Assembly (NCBI GenBank): GCA_965214235.1
Contig: CBDCBH010000002.1
Location: 434,001 to 498,000 of the forward strand
Direction of reading: 5' to 3'
Length of the DNA: 64,000 bases
From: Ilyomonas sp965214235
Lineage (GTDB): Bacteria; Bacteroidota; Bacteroidia; Chitinophagales; Chitinophagaceae
A program made the translations under genes and the position numbers. Of the stretch, positions 1 through 9,057 are shown piece after piece. Each line of letters begins with the position of its first letter. The stretch's first letter is position 1. The notes beneath the pieces were generated by a model. The model had not been told where the DNA came from, did no database searches, and was given only the letters and a program-made list of their open reading frames with translations.

Positions 1-1034
1 CTGCGCCAAAAATGCTATGGCAGTTTGGCGAGTTAGGATACGATTATTCCATCAACACTTGTGCTGATAGTGTTACAATTAACAACAATTGCCGCACCGA
101 TCCTAAACCCATCCGTTGGGATTATCTTACCGATCCTAACCGTGCTGCTTTGCGCAATGTATATGCACGTTTGTTTGCGCTTCGTGAACATGCTGCTTAT
201 CTTCCTGCCTTCACAGCACCTGCCGATAGCATCAGGTGGAGTTTAACGGGCGCTTTTAAATGGGAAACTATTAATTCGGCACCCATTGATATTGCTGTAA
301 TTGGAAATTTTGATGTGGTGGCGCAAAGCGGAAGCATTACCTTTTCTCATACCGGCACCTGGTACGATTATCTTGCCGGCACTTCATTTTCGGTAACGAA
401 CACAGCGCAAACTTATACGCTGCAACCCGGCGAGTATCATGTGTTTATTGATCAGAATGCAAGTGCTGTTTTGCCTTTGCAATTGCTATCTTTCAGTGGA
501 TTCAGAAACACGAATGCTATTACTGTAAACTGGACAACAGCCAACGAACGGAATATAAATTCTTTCACTGTTGAGCGTTCTTTTGATGGTATTCATTTCA
601 CTTCTATTGGCTCTGTTAAAGCTGCCAATGAAGTTCAGCACAGCTATATTTTCACTGATAAATCTGCAGCTGCCGTCAACGCAACAGGCGTTGTTTATTA
701 TAAACTAAAAACCATCAATCAAGATGGTAGCGCAACTTATTCTGCCATTGTAAAAATTAATCCGTTAACGGGAAACGCAAAAGTTATGTTGTACCCTAAC
801 CCTGTAAAAAATGGCACCGCCTATTTAAAAGTAGATAACAACATTTCAGGAAAAATTCAGATAACTATTGCAGATGCCAGCGGGAGAATTTGCATCAGTC
901 AAACAGCACAGGCATCAGGCAATGATATGCAAATGCCGTTGAATGTTTCATCGCTCGCCAATGGTGTGTATCATGTAAAAATTACCAACAACAGCACCCA
1001 AGTGTTATTGCAAAAATTAATCATCGAGCGTTAG
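1..1034 (+). CDS. Alpha-amylase family glycoside hydrolase, C-terminal part, with T9SS sorting domain (5' end outside window)
   Basis: The reading frame is open from the first bases (codons from position 3 read APK-MLWQFGELGYD), so the gene begins left of the window. The motif KMLWQFGELGYDYS followed by PKPIRWDYL and a run ending in LFALRE is typical of the end of the (beta/alpha)8 barrel of secreted GH13 alpha-amylases. A beta-sandwich follows (about residues 75-145 of the visible part), then a linker domain, and the last 80 residues (YPNPVKNGTAYL to LIIER) form a T9SS type A sorting domain. The protein is therefore probably exported by type IX secretion and cleaves alpha-glucans at or outside the cell surface. 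The catalytic residues lie upstream and cannot be checked. A strong terminator follows at 1054-1085. Confidence 0.85.
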   Translation, partial: APKMLWQFGELGYDYSINTCADSVTINNNCRTDPKPIRWDYLTDPNRAALRNVYARLFALREHAAYLPAFTAPADSIRWSLTGAFKWETINSAPIDIAVIGNFDVVAQSGSITFSHTGTWYDYLAGTSFSVTNTAQTYTLQPGEYHVFIDQNASAVLPLQLLSFSGFRNTNAITVNWTTANERNINSFTVERSFDGIHFTSIGSVKAANEVQHSYIFTDKSAAAVNATGVVYYKLKTINQDGSATYSAIVKINPLTGNAKVMLYPNPVKNGTAYLKVDNNISGKIQITIADASGRICISQTAQASGNDMQMPLNVSSLANGVYHVKITNNSTQVLLQKLIIER

Positions 1035-1053
1035 TATTTACTCATCTTTTTGT

Positions 1054-1085
1054 AAAAAGAGCTGTTTACTAAAACGGCTCTTTTT
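1054..1085 (+). terminator. Rho-independent terminator after the amylase gene
   Basis: The stem AAAAAGAGC pairs with GCTCTTTTT, extended by TGTTT/AAACG around the loop ACTA, and a run of T follows. It lies 20 bases after the amylase stop codon and could act in both directions. Confidence 0.8.
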
Positions 1086-1124
1086 CTTTTCTGTAAAAGA
1101 ACTTTATCTTGTTAAAAAATAAGC

Positions 1125-1556
1125 ATGGATGAGATTACAAAAACATATACCAACGGCGAAATAACCATCGTATGGAAACCGAAGATGTGTATTCATTCTA
1201 CGCTTTGCTGGAAAGGCGAAACAGGTTTGATAGATGTTTTTAATCCGAAAGAACGCCCATGGATAAAAGCAGGAGGCGCGGGCACACAAAGAATTATAGA
1301 GCAGATAAACAAATGCCCGAGCGGAGCTTTGAGTTTTTACAGAAATAATGATAAAAACAAACCAGAGCAAACAAGCGGCGAAAGTATTGTAGAAGTATTG
1401 CGGAACGGACCTTTATTAGTACACGGAAATATTGTAGTAAAAGAAAACGATGTTGCCACGCATAAAAATAAAGTAACTGCTTTTTGCCGTTGTGGTGCAT
1501 CAGCAAACAAGCCGTATTGCGATGGAAGCCATAACGCGATTGGATTTGTGGGATAG
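1125..1556 (+). CDS. Iron-sulfur protein: divergent 4Fe-4S domain plus CDGSH-type 2Fe-2S domain
   Basis: The 143-residue protein has two parts. Residues 1-75 resemble the divergent mono-cluster 4Fe-4S domain (Fer4_19 family): KMCIHSTLCW, then KPRPW-like and INKCPSGALSF segments supply the cysteines. Residues 100-140 carry the CDGSH signature FCRCGASANKPYCDGSH, in which three Cys and one His would bind a 2Fe-2S cluster. Both modules are known in small bacterial redox or Fe-S transfer proteins; the physiological partner is unknown. The ATG at 1125 is the first start in the frame and fits the domain edge. The gene stands alone, between a terminator and a convergent gene. Confidence 0.85.
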   Translation: MDEITKTYTNGEITIVWKPKMCIHSTLCWKGETGLIDVFNPKERPWIKAGGAGTQRIIEQINKCPSGALSFYRNNDKNKPEQTSGESIVEVLRNGPLLVHGNIVVKENDVATHKNKVTAFCRCGASANKPYCDGSHNAIGFVG

Positions 1557-1613
1557 CAATAAAACTTATAAACATTACTCCGGATAATGCTTTGAACAAT
1601 GAAAAACAAACGA

Positions 1614-1625
1614 GCGGAGAGCCGC
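1614..1625. terminator. Possible short terminator hairpin between convergent genes
   Basis: GCGG-AGAG-CCGC forms a four-pair GC hairpin between the convergent genes ending at 1556 and 1637. A T-rich stretch follows on each strand. The stem is short, so this is a weak call. Confidence 0.3.
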
Positions 1626-1636
1626 GTTCTTTTAAG

Positions 1637-2818
1637 TTATTTATAAAGTAGCGTATTGGGATGAAACGTTCGCCACGAATGCCAGAACTCTTGATAGGCT
1701 TGTAAGGCAGCCATTTGCACACCTTTTAATTTTCCATCAACACATAAGCCGTTCATTGTCCATACAGAGTTTGTATTGGTATCTGTTAAGGCGTTGCTAT
1801 CTCTTTTTTCAAATTGTAAAATAACATTGTTTACACGCCTGTTAAACACATGAAACGTAGCTGTATCTTTTTCAATCGTTACCAATAAAGGCATTGATGG
1901 CAATGAGTCCTGAATCATTTTATTCTTCACCAATTCATTCCAATCGTATGCTTTTGCAAAACCGTTTTCTTTTACACCAATTACCCATGATTTAAATTTC
2001 CAGGAGGCGGAATCTCTATGCTCTAAACTTCCTTTGATGGTGCCGTTATCATAATCAGCAAGGCTTTTGTATTCGTCTTTAAACGTTGTATCAGGCTGCA
2101 GGATGGTTGAGGATGGATGCATTTGCAGCCAGCTTTCTAACGTCATTTGCTGTGATGGTATTTCTTGTAACGACTTTCCTTTTAATGGACCTGCAATGGC
2201 TTCGCCGGTTGCCTGCCGCCACCAGCTTTTGGTTGCTGCATCTTCAAACATTGCATTAAAATGATCCATGCCAACAAGCCGGAAGGTTTCATTTTTCCCA
2301 TTTACAAACGGCTGAAATGCACGACCGGTACGGCATACAGTGCAATAAGTAATTATTACCGGCTGTCCGCCAACGGTGTCTCTTACCTGGTGATGATAAC
2401 CAATGAGCTGAATGGGGTAGGCTTTGGCTTCGCCGTTTATCATCACGCCAAGTATGAGTTTGTTTTTACTGATATTTGAATGGGTTGCATCAGCGAATTG
2501 TTTGTTGCGTGGCTGATAAAACATAGTATCCGCTTCAAAACGATAATTGAAAAAAAAGAAAACAACAGAATATAAAAAGAGCAGGGAGACAGATAAAATT
2601 TTCAGCCATCTTTTTTCTTTTGTAAAGATGACAGATAGCGGATAAATCAATAACACCAACGCCAGTATGCGTATCCAGAAAATATTATTGTTAAGCCAGT
2701 AAGCAACATCAATTGTGTTTGTTTGCTGGCTGCCCGGAAACGGCATGATAAAATAAACACGCGCAATTTCCGAAGCAAATAAAAGAAGAAAACCTGTTAC
2801 TAAAAACAATCGTTTCAT
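1637..2818 (-). CDS. DUF3179 domain-containing membrane protein
   Basis: The 393-residue protein begins with about three or four hydrophobic segments (residues 5-25, 45-70, 75-95). A soluble DUF3179 domain follows, recognised by GVMINGEAKAYPIQLIGYHH, the cysteine motif ITYCTVCRTGRAF and the segment SWWRQATGEAIAGPLKG. The family has no established function; the conserved CTVC pair suggests a redox or metal role, which is inference. It lies 42 bases downstream of the SusD gene on the same strand, so it is probably the last gene of that operon. Start ATG at 2818. Confidence 0.8.
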   Translation of the reverse strand: MKRLFLVTGFLLLFASEIARVYFIMPFPGSQQTNTIDVAYWLNNNIFWIRILALVLLIYPLSVIFTKEKRWLKILSVSLLFLYSVVFFFFNYRFEADTMFYQPRNKQFADATHSNISKNKLILGVMINGEAKAYPIQLIGYHHQVRDTVGGQPVIITYCTVCRTGRAFQPFVNGKNETFRLVGMDHFNAMFEDAATKSWWRQATGEAIAGPLKGKSLQEIPSQQMTLESWLQMHPSSTILQPDTTFKDEYKSLADYDNGTIKGSLEHRDSASWKFKSWVIGVKENGFAKAYDWNELVKNKMIQDSLPSMPLLVTIEKDTATFHVFNRRVNNVILQFEKRDSNALTDTNTNSVWTMNGLCVDGKLKGVQMAALQAYQEFWHSWRTFHPNTLLYK

Positions 2819-2860
2819 ACATTAAAATATGCCGTTACCGGCGTTGGTATTTATGCTTTT

Positions 2861-4159
2861 TTATTCCGTTACCGGCAGCGGAAATTCGCTCCACACATCA
2901 TCTCCCGCACGGTCAATCGGCAATTCATTCAAGCGGTTGTAGCGGCGCATATCAATCCATCTATGCCCTTCAAAATATAAAGAATATCTTCTTTGCTTCA
3001 GCATTTCATCTATCAAAGCAGGTTGGGTTACAGCACCGCTATAGTTTGGAAGGTTATGTTTACTTCTGATTACATTTAATGCTTTTATGCCTTCGCCCAA
3101 ATTATTTAGTTGAATGTTAGCTTCTGCATAAATTAAAATCAACTCTTCATTACGGATGATGGGTATTGGCGCAGTGCTGGATGTGTAAACCCAAACATCA
3201 CGGTTGCTGGTAAGTCCGTTCAAAGAAACAGGTGATGTGCGCAGCGTGGCCTTGCCAATTCTATCATCGCCCGCTTCAATATCGGCTGCATAAGAAGGAT
3301 GTGCAGGACGCACTTCGCCGGTTTGATTTTGCGGTATAAAAACAGGGTTTAACTGGTCGCCCGAGCCGGTGCCGAATACATGATATACGCCTAAATAAAA
3401 GTCATTGTTCAATCCGAAAAAAGACGCATTCAAATCAGTTAGCGCATCATTCCAGCGTTGCTGATAAACGGCTGCTCTTGCCGACAATGCCTTGCTTACC
3501 TGCAACAAACCAGCGGCAGTATTGAAACTGCTGAAGCCTGCTAACGGATAACTAACATTTGCTGTACTAAAATCAGCACTGGCAGAATCAAGTAAAGAAG
3601 CGATGGCTGTAAGACCATCATTATAATTTACAATGGGACCCAAATTATCGGGGTTGGCAACATCAACGCGAATGCCGTTGCTATCAGTAAGGTTTAAGTT
3701 TAATAACAACTGATACGCTTTTATCATCTTTGCAAAGCCTGTATAGCCGCCTTTTTGCGCTGCCGTGATAGTGGCTGAATTGTTAGCAGCCTGTATTAAA
3801 ACGTTGCAATTTTTTACTACGCGGTAACGTGCCGCCCACGGCGTTGTGATATAAAAATTACTGCCGCTTAGTGTTGCGCTGTTGGCGCCTAACAAGTCGG
3901 TAACATAACGCGGCTCTGAAGTAGCAAAATGATAATTTTCTCTTCCAATAATGCCAACATCATCTAAATAAAAAGCAAGCCCATTGCGCATACCCGACTC
4001 GGTTCCGCTTACTAAATTATTAAGTTCTGCAGCGGTGGCATTGCTTTGAAATTGTTCAACGGTTGCGCCGTTTAAATTGCCATAATCTTTTTTGCACGAT
4101 GCAAAAAGAAACAGGAGCGATGCGAGGAGCATCATGTGTATGGTGATTGTTTTTTTCAT
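2861..4159 (-). CDS. RagB/SusD family nutrient-uptake outer membrane lipoprotein
   Basis: The 432-residue protein has a lipoprotein signal (LLFLFASC, lipid-bearing Cys at about residue 22) and the SusD fold. Helical TPR-like segments are followed by the C-terminal signature PIIRNEELILIYAEANIQ and RRYSLYFEGHRWIDMRRYNRL, typical of SusD C-termini. SusD proteins are surface lids that bind a ligand and hand it to the SusC barrel. This one is shorter than the usual 500-600 residues, as in small-ligand systems. It follows SusC by 141 bases. No glycoside hydrolase is adjacent, so the ligand need not be a glycan. Confidence 0.93.
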   Translation of the reverse strand: MKKTITIHMMLLASLLFLFASCKKDYGNLNGATVEQFQSNATAAELNNLVSGTESGMRNGLAFYLDDVGIIGRENYHFATSEPRYVTDLLGANSATLSGSNFYITTPWAARYRVVKNCNVLIQAANNSATITAAQKGGYTGFAKMIKAYQLLLNLNLTDSNGIRVDVANPDNLGPIVNYNDGLTAIASLLDSASADFSTANVSYPLAGFSSFNTAAGLLQVSKALSARAAVYQQRWNDALTDLNASFFGLNNDFYLGVYHVFGTGSGDQLNPVFIPQNQTGEVRPAHPSYAADIEAGDDRIGKATLRTSPVSLNGLTSNRDVWVYTSSTAPIPIIRNEELILIYAEANIQLNNLGEGIKALNVIRSKHNLPNYSGAVTQPALIDEMLKQRRYSLYFEGHRWIDMRRYNRLNELPIDRAGDDVWSEFPLPVTE

Positions 4160-4173
4160 ACTTTAAATTTTGT

Positions 4174-4198
4174 AGCTACGAGCTATTCGCTATTAGCT
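4174..4198. repeat. Short imperfect AGCTATTCGCTATTAGCT-type repeat between SusC and SusD
   Basis: The 141-base gap between susC and susD contains repeated AGCT and GCTATT blocks (AGCTACGAGCTATTCGC then TATTAGCT). Similar simple repeats occur between genes in many Bacteroidota; that is from general knowledge and was not searched here. Confidence 0.35.
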
Positions 4199-4300
4199 TT
4201 TTGGCTTTTGTTTTTGCTCTGTTTTTTTCTTCAACGAGCGTTTGTTATGGAATGTATTTTTTGTGTTTATAAATCCCATTCATCCTGATCCAGATATTTT

Positions 4301-7246
4301 TTATAAATCGAATGATACATGAAGTTCAGCACGTTTGCTGGCTGGGTATGGATCTACATCCACGCCTGTTGAAAAGCCTGTTCCAAAGTTCGACACTTCT
4401 GGATCATACGATTTATATTTTGTAATGGTTACATAGTTGTTGAGCGATACGCCAACACGTGCGCCTTTTATAAAACTGATGCCTGTTTTGGTGAATGTAT
4501 AATACAAACCGGCTTCGCGCAAACGCAGATAGCTTGCGTCCTGCACAAAGATTCGTGCACTGGAGCCTATCTGTGAAATGCGATAAATGGCATCGGGCAA
4601 TCCTTGCTTGTTGGTTATTTTATCGTAATCGGCACTGGTACCTCCAAAATCATTTTCTAAAGCCGTGAGATTAATATTATCACCGCCCTGCTTCCAATGA
4701 ATTAAAAATCGCAAACTTAAATGATTGAAGAACGTTATTTCGTTATACGTGTTCATCTGGAATTTTGGTTCGGCATCGCCCAACACTGCAACACCGTTTG
4801 CGCCATCCAAACCTAAAATTTGCGTGCCTGATTTGCCCTGCTGAATTTGAAAAGAACCAAGCACATAACCAAACGAACCTTGCGGCACAGAAGGAATGGT
4901 TAGCTTCGTTACTTTTGAACGGTTGAGCCAGAAATTTACCGAACTGTTCCATGTTATGTTTTTTGTTTGAACCGGTCTTGCATTCATGCCCAATTCAACA
5001 CCACGGTTACGAAGGTTTCCGGCATTTATCCACTTGCTGCTAAAGCCTGACGATGATGGCAGACTTTGCAACATTAGAAAGTCGTTAATGGTTTTGTTAT
5101 AATACGTCAATTCAAAGCCCAGCCTGCTTTTCAGCACACTGAAGTCTAAGCCGGTTTCAAATTCGGTTTGCCGTTCCGGTCTTATGGCTGACTGACCTTC
5201 CTGCGTGTTTACAATCACGCCCGGGTTGCCTGCAATGTTGGAGATAACCATGCCTGTAAATTTGCTGCCATAAGCCGGAACATTGTTCGCTTGCCCGTAA
5301 GCAGCCCGCAATTTTATATTATCAAAAAAGCCTTCCGGCACAATGCCTGAACGGGTTAAATTCCAGGATACACCTGCTTTTGGATATGTGTAATATTTAG
5401 ACGCATCTCCATTGTTGCTGCTTCTATCGAAACGCACACCACCGGTTAAGGTAACGGCATCAATAATTGTAGCTTCTTCCTGTATAAAAACGCCGGTGTT
5501 CAAATATTTTGTACGAAGCTGTGTAGCGTTCAAAGCGCCTGCCTGGTCAACGTTTGACTGCCCTGCAATTACCTGCGTTGCAATGTTCAGCAGGTTGTTG
5601 TAATTGCCTGTTTCCTGTGTAAGACCAGCCGATGTGGTAAGCGATACGTTGGTAGAAGGTGTGTACGTGTTTACCAAGGAAAGAATATAGTTGGTGCTTA
5701 AATTTTTGGTGAATCCTTGTATGGATGTGCCTTTATTTACTGCCTGAAACTGCAACGTACCGGGGAACAATACATTTGTTTCCAGATTATAAAAATCGAA
5801 GCCCCCACGTGCTACAAATTTGGTAGTGCTGGCATTGCTTTTTTGTAATGTAGCATCCAGGTTTAACCCTGTAATAAAGCGGTTTACCGATTCATTATTT
5901 TTCATCAGAGCAATTGTTTGCAGTGGATTTGCAGCCGCAAAAGGATCGTTTGGATAATTACCGTTCGCATCGGGATGCAGCTGTGCAAAAGATGGCGTTG
6001 ATGAAAGCGCAATGCCGGTGGTAACGCCTAAATTATCATTACCAAACAAGCCTCTGTCGGCAGATGAATTGATATAGTTAGTACTGATACCGATTTTAAT
6101 GGCATCGGTTATGCGATGGTCAACATTTAAACGCAGGCTCGTATTGCGGTAGCCAGTGTTTTTTACAATACCACCTTCATCTTTTTGTGCAACAGAAAAA
6201 TAAAAACTGGTTTTTTCGTTGCCGCCGTTCATGCTTAAAACTGTGTTTCTCGCAAAGCCGGTGTTGCCATAAATTTCTTTTTCATAATCATAAATTTTGC
6301 CGGCAGATTGAGCATCTAAGAATTGCTGGCGAAGAGCTGCGCTGGTGGCACTGTCGCCGGATAAGCTTGCTGCACGATCGGCAGTAAAAGTGCGCACGCC
6401 TAATAATTTGCGGGCGGTAATCAAACCTAAATCCTGCGATAAACTAATGGATGTTTTGCCTCCCTTGCCCCGCTTGGTAGTAATGATAATTACACCCGCC
6501 GCTGCTTTGGAGCCATAGATAGCCGCAGCCGATGCACCTTTTAAAATCTCTATGTTTTCAATGTCTTCAGGTCGCAAATCTGCAATGCGGCTCGAAGGAT
6601 TGTCTTGTGTAGATGTTGGCAATCCTCCACTGGCTGCATTCGTTACTGCGTTTAATCCGGCAGAAGTAGAAGTGTTGTCAACAAACACACCATCAACCAC
6701 ATACAAAGGTTGTGTAGTTCCATATACAGAAGTAACACCGCGCAGCTTTATAGAAATGCCGCCACCGGGCGCACCTGAGTTGGCATTGATATAAGCTCCG
6801 GGAATTTTGCCTTCCAACGCAGCATCCAATGTTTGCGCAGGCGCTGTGCCGGTAAGTTGTTTTGATGAAATGGTAGTTACTGCATTAGCGAGGTTTCTTC
6901 TTTTTACTGTGGTTGCCAAACCGGTTACAACCACCTCATCCAGCCGGGCAACATCTTCTTCCAAAACAATAGTGTTGGTAATGGCACCAGCTTTTATTGT
7001 TTTTGTTTTAAAGCCGGTTGCGTTGATAGTAATAACAGCATCGGAGGATACTTGTAAGGTAAATTTTCCCTGCGCATCAGCGGCTATTGTTTGCTCCCCG
7101 CTTTTAGTAGAAACGGTTGCGCCAGGAATAGGCGATCCGTTGGATTCTGTTACCTGCGATGAGACTGTTTGATTTTGTGCGAACAACAGCAGCGGCATCA
7201 GTATTAAACATAGATAAGCTGAAAGAATAAGCAGTTTTTGTTTCAT
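4301..7246 (-). CDS. SusC/RagA family TonB-dependent outer membrane transporter
   Basis: The 981-residue protein has a signal peptide (residues 1-23), an N-terminal carboxypeptidase-D-like regulatory domain (about 28-95, SNGSPIPGATVSTKSGEQT), a TonB-box region (LDEVVVTGLATTVKRR) and a plug domain. The plug contains the SusC/RagA signature ALEGKIPGAYIN, RGVTS and PLYVVDGVFVDN. A long beta-barrel follows, ending in ELHVSFDL with a terminal hydrophobic residue. It forms the energised pore of a SusCD complex with the following gene. It is on the small side for SusC. It follows an AhpD-like gene by 74 bases, which ties this importer to a redox-type gene set. Confidence 0.95.
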   Translation of the reverse strand: MKQKLLILSAYLCLILMPLLLFAQNQTVSSQVTESNGSPIPGATVSTKSGEQTIAADAQGKFTLQVSSDAVITINATGFKTKTIKAGAITNTIVLEEDVARLDEVVVTGLATTVKRRNLANAVTTISSKQLTGTAPAQTLDAALEGKIPGAYINANSGAPGGGISIKLRGVTSVYGTTQPLYVVDGVFVDNTSTSAGLNAVTNAASGGLPTSTQDNPSSRIADLRPEDIENIEILKGASAAAIYGSKAAAGVIIITTKRGKGGKTSISLSQDLGLITARKLLGVRTFTADRAASLSGDSATSAALRQQFLDAQSAGKIYDYEKEIYGNTGFARNTVLSMNGGNEKTSFYFSVAQKDEGGIVKNTGYRNTSLRLNVDHRITDAIKIGISTNYINSSADRGLFGNDNLGVTTGIALSSTPSFAQLHPDANGNYPNDPFAAANPLQTIALMKNNESVNRFITGLNLDATLQKSNASTTKFVARGGFDFYNLETNVLFPGTLQFQAVNKGTSIQGFTKNLSTNYILSLVNTYTPSTNVSLTTSAGLTQETGNYNNLLNIATQVIAGQSNVDQAGALNATQLRTKYLNTGVFIQEEATIIDAVTLTGGVRFDRSSNNGDASKYYTYPKAGVSWNLTRSGIVPEGFFDNIKLRAAYGQANNVPAYGSKFTGMVISNIAGNPGVIVNTQEGQSAIRPERQTEFETGLDFSVLKSRLGFELTYYNKTINDFLMLQSLPSSSGFSSKWINAGNLRNRGVELGMNARPVQTKNITWNSSVNFWLNRSKVTKLTIPSVPQGSFGYVLGSFQIQQGKSGTQILGLDGANGVAVLGDAEPKFQMNTYNEITFFNHLSLRFLIHWKQGGDNINLTALENDFGGTSADYDKITNKQGLPDAIYRISQIGSSARIFVQDASYLRLREAGLYYTFTKTGISFIKGARVGVSLNNYVTITKYKSYDPEVSNFGTGFSTGVDVDPYPASKRAELHVSFDL

Positions 7247-7320
7247 TGATTTTTCTTTTTTGGTTACTGGTTAAATTCTAAATTAGTTTGAATAAGGGAT
7301 GATTTGTTTTTATTCATAAA

Positions 7321-7881
7321 TTAAACAGGCTGCGGTGTTGAGAAGATATGATTGCCATAACCTTTTGTTGCTACCTGTTTTCCTCTTGCTGCATAAGTAG
7401 AAAGATCCGTTGGCGTGTTAGCAGCCAGCCCATCTACATAGCGGTTAAACATGCAAAAAGCTGCAGCAATTAGCACGGCATCATGTATGTCTTTGTCGGT
7501 AGCACCCAGATTTTTAGCGGTTTCAATTTGTTGCGGTGTTACATATTTTCCGCCCCGTTGCACGCTGCCGGCAATGCTTAGCAAAGCTTTTAATTTGTCT
7601 GAAATGTCAGCGTGTTGATAATCTTTTTTAACCTGTTCTACCAACTCATTATCTCCATCCAAATAACAAACTGCAATTGCGCCATGCGATTGCTGGCAAT
7701 AAAAACAATCGTTAAGGTAAGAAACATAAGTGGCAATCAGTTCACGGTCTGCCATGCTTAAGCCTTCGTTGCTGCGCAATAATAAGTTGGCAAGATCGCC
7801 CATGGGCCCGGCTGTTTCAGGACTGAAAGCCATTAACGACCGGATGCCCGGCAAGTTTTTATCTACATGAATATGAGGCAT
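7321..7881 (-). CDS. AhpD-like / carboxymuconolactone decarboxylase family peroxidase-related protein (paralogue 1)
   Basis: This 186-residue protein carries the full AhpD-type active-site spacing: Glu47, Cys59, Cys62 and His66 (DRELIATY, DCFYC, SH), i.e. E-x11-C-x2-C-x3-H. The CMD fold continues with KLKALLSIAGSVQ and a helix HDAVLIAAAFCMFNRYVDGL. In AhpD this motif supports thiol-dependent reduction of hydroperoxides; whether that is the reaction here is inference. It is one of four related genes in the same run and lies between the MetE-like pseudogene (12 bases) and SusC (74 bases). No signal peptide is seen, so it is probably cytoplasmic. Confidence 0.88.
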   Translation of the reverse strand: MPHIHVDKNLPGIRSLMAFSPETAGPMGDLANLLLRSNEGLSMADRELIATYVSYLNDCFYCQQSHGAIAVCYLDGDNELVEQVKKDYQHADISDKLKALLSIAGSVQRGGKYVTPQQIETAKNLGATDKDIHDAVLIAAAFCMFNRYVDGLAANTPTDLSTYAARGKQVATKGYGNHIFSTPQPV

Positions 7882-7893
7882 AGTGTTTTGTTT

Positions 7894-8469
7894 TTACTTG
7901 TTTTTAAAATGAATAAACGGTTTTGGAAAGTATTTTTTCTGCCAGTTTGGTTCCTTCAATGCGTGATTTAATTTTTCAAATGCCGTATCTCTTAAAGTAG
8001 AAAGGTCATCGGTAAAAGGGAGAACCGCAATCATCAGTTGTTCCAGGTTGTTGTGGAGAAACAACTTCTTATACCGGTTTCTGCTTCGTTCAATAAATCG
8101 CTTATAAATTGTTCTTGAAAATATCCGGCAATGCCTTCCTGCGGATACAATAAGCTCATGGCTGAAACCGCTATCACAGCTTGCTTTTACCGGTAAGGCG
8201 GTGAGTTGTTTGGCTTTAATTGGATAAGAAGAAGCATAGATTTTATACTGAAAAGGTCCGGCAGTAATAGCTGGCAATTGTCTTGTGTGCCCGTCTGTAA
8301 TTACCGGCGAGCCGGTTTCTTCAAAACGTTTGATGGTATCTTTCAGTGCTTCGTCAGATAACTTCGCCAACTCATTTTTATTGATCTCTTGTTCTAAAAA
8401 TGCCTGTTGTGCGACAACTAAATATTTAGGTCGGGGTACACTTTCAATGGGTTCTGTTTTAATGTTCAT
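7894..8469 (-). pseudogene. Decayed MetE-like (cobalamin-independent methionine synthase II family) gene
   Basis: The N-terminus matches the MetE-like family: TEPIESVPRPKYLV, then DTIKRFEETGSPVITDG. About 30 residues appear to be missing where DG joins directly to HTRQLPAITAGPF. After ALPVK the family sequence continues only in another frame (KQAVIAVSAMSLLYPQEGI to ISDLLNEAETGIRSCF), so one extra A lies in the AAAA run near 8185. The middle of the protein, including the usual DFTEGRL and HTCPGG regions, is absent. Traces of the C-terminus (TDDCG, PFTDDLSTLRDTAFEKL) remain in different frames. The open frame is 191 codons, about half the usual length. It lies between two AhpD-like genes, so an intact copy was probably once part of this operon. 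Confidence 0.75.
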
Positions 8470-8503
8470 AGTACTGTTTAAATCTGTTCACAATCAATGT
8501 TGT

Positions 8504-9055
8504 TTATTTACTAAAATTCATGTTTGCATAACCATCTTTTGCTCGCATCGGCGCACGGTTCACATATACTTGCAGGTCTTGCGGCGCCCATGTATTCAAG
8601 CCGTCAACATAACGGTTAAACATGCAAAAGGCAGCGGCAATTAAAACCGTATCATGTATTTCTTTGTCTGTTGCGCCACCGCTTTTAGCACTTTCAATTT
8701 GTTCAGTGGTAACAAACTTACCGCCCTTTTGTACACTGCCGGCAATGCTTAATAACGCTTTTAATTTATCAGAAATAAGCGCCGTTTGATAATCTCTTTT
8801 AATGCCATCAATGAAAGGCATATTGCATTGGTAATAATGTTGCGCCATCGCGCCATGCACGTTCTGGCAAAAGAAACAATCGTTTAATGACGATACATAG
8901 GCGCCAATCATTTCGCGGTCTCCACGCGATAATGTGTTGTTATCATCATGCAATAAAATTTCTGCAATTTCATTCAATGCTTTGCCTGTTTCAGGGCTAT
9001 AAACCATCGGACCTCTGATGCCTGGCAGATCGTTTTCTAAATTAATAAAAGCCAT
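8504..9055 (-). CDS. AhpD-like / carboxymuconolactone decarboxylase family peroxidase-related protein (paralogue 2)
   Basis: The 183-residue protein is the closest relative of paralogue 1. They share LPGIR, SDKLKALLSIAGSVQ-GGK and VLIAAAFCMFNRYVDGL. The redox motif is complete: DREMIGAYVSSLNDCFFC then NVH, with the Glu, both Cys and the His at AhpD spacing. The role as a thiol-dependent peroxidase is inferred from the family. It starts 2 bases after the stop of paralogue 3, so the two are almost certainly translated from one message. The C-terminal tail (MRAKDGYANM) resembles that of paralogue 1, which suggests a tandem duplication. Confidence 0.88.
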   Translation of the reverse strand: MAFINLENDLPGIRGPMVYSPETGKALNEIAEILLHDDNNTLSRGDREMIGAYVSSLNDCFFCQNVHGAMAQHYYQCNMPFIDGIKRDYQTALISDKLKALLSIAGSVQKGGKFVTTEQIESAKSGGATDKEIHDTVLIAAAFCMFNRYVDGLNTWAPQDLQVYVNRAPMRAKDGYANMNFSK

Positions 9056-9057
9056 AA

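Noticed and set aside
6552..7172. Long plus-strand frames opposite susC
   Set aside because: They mirror the coding strand of susC, have no family resemblance and no start signals.
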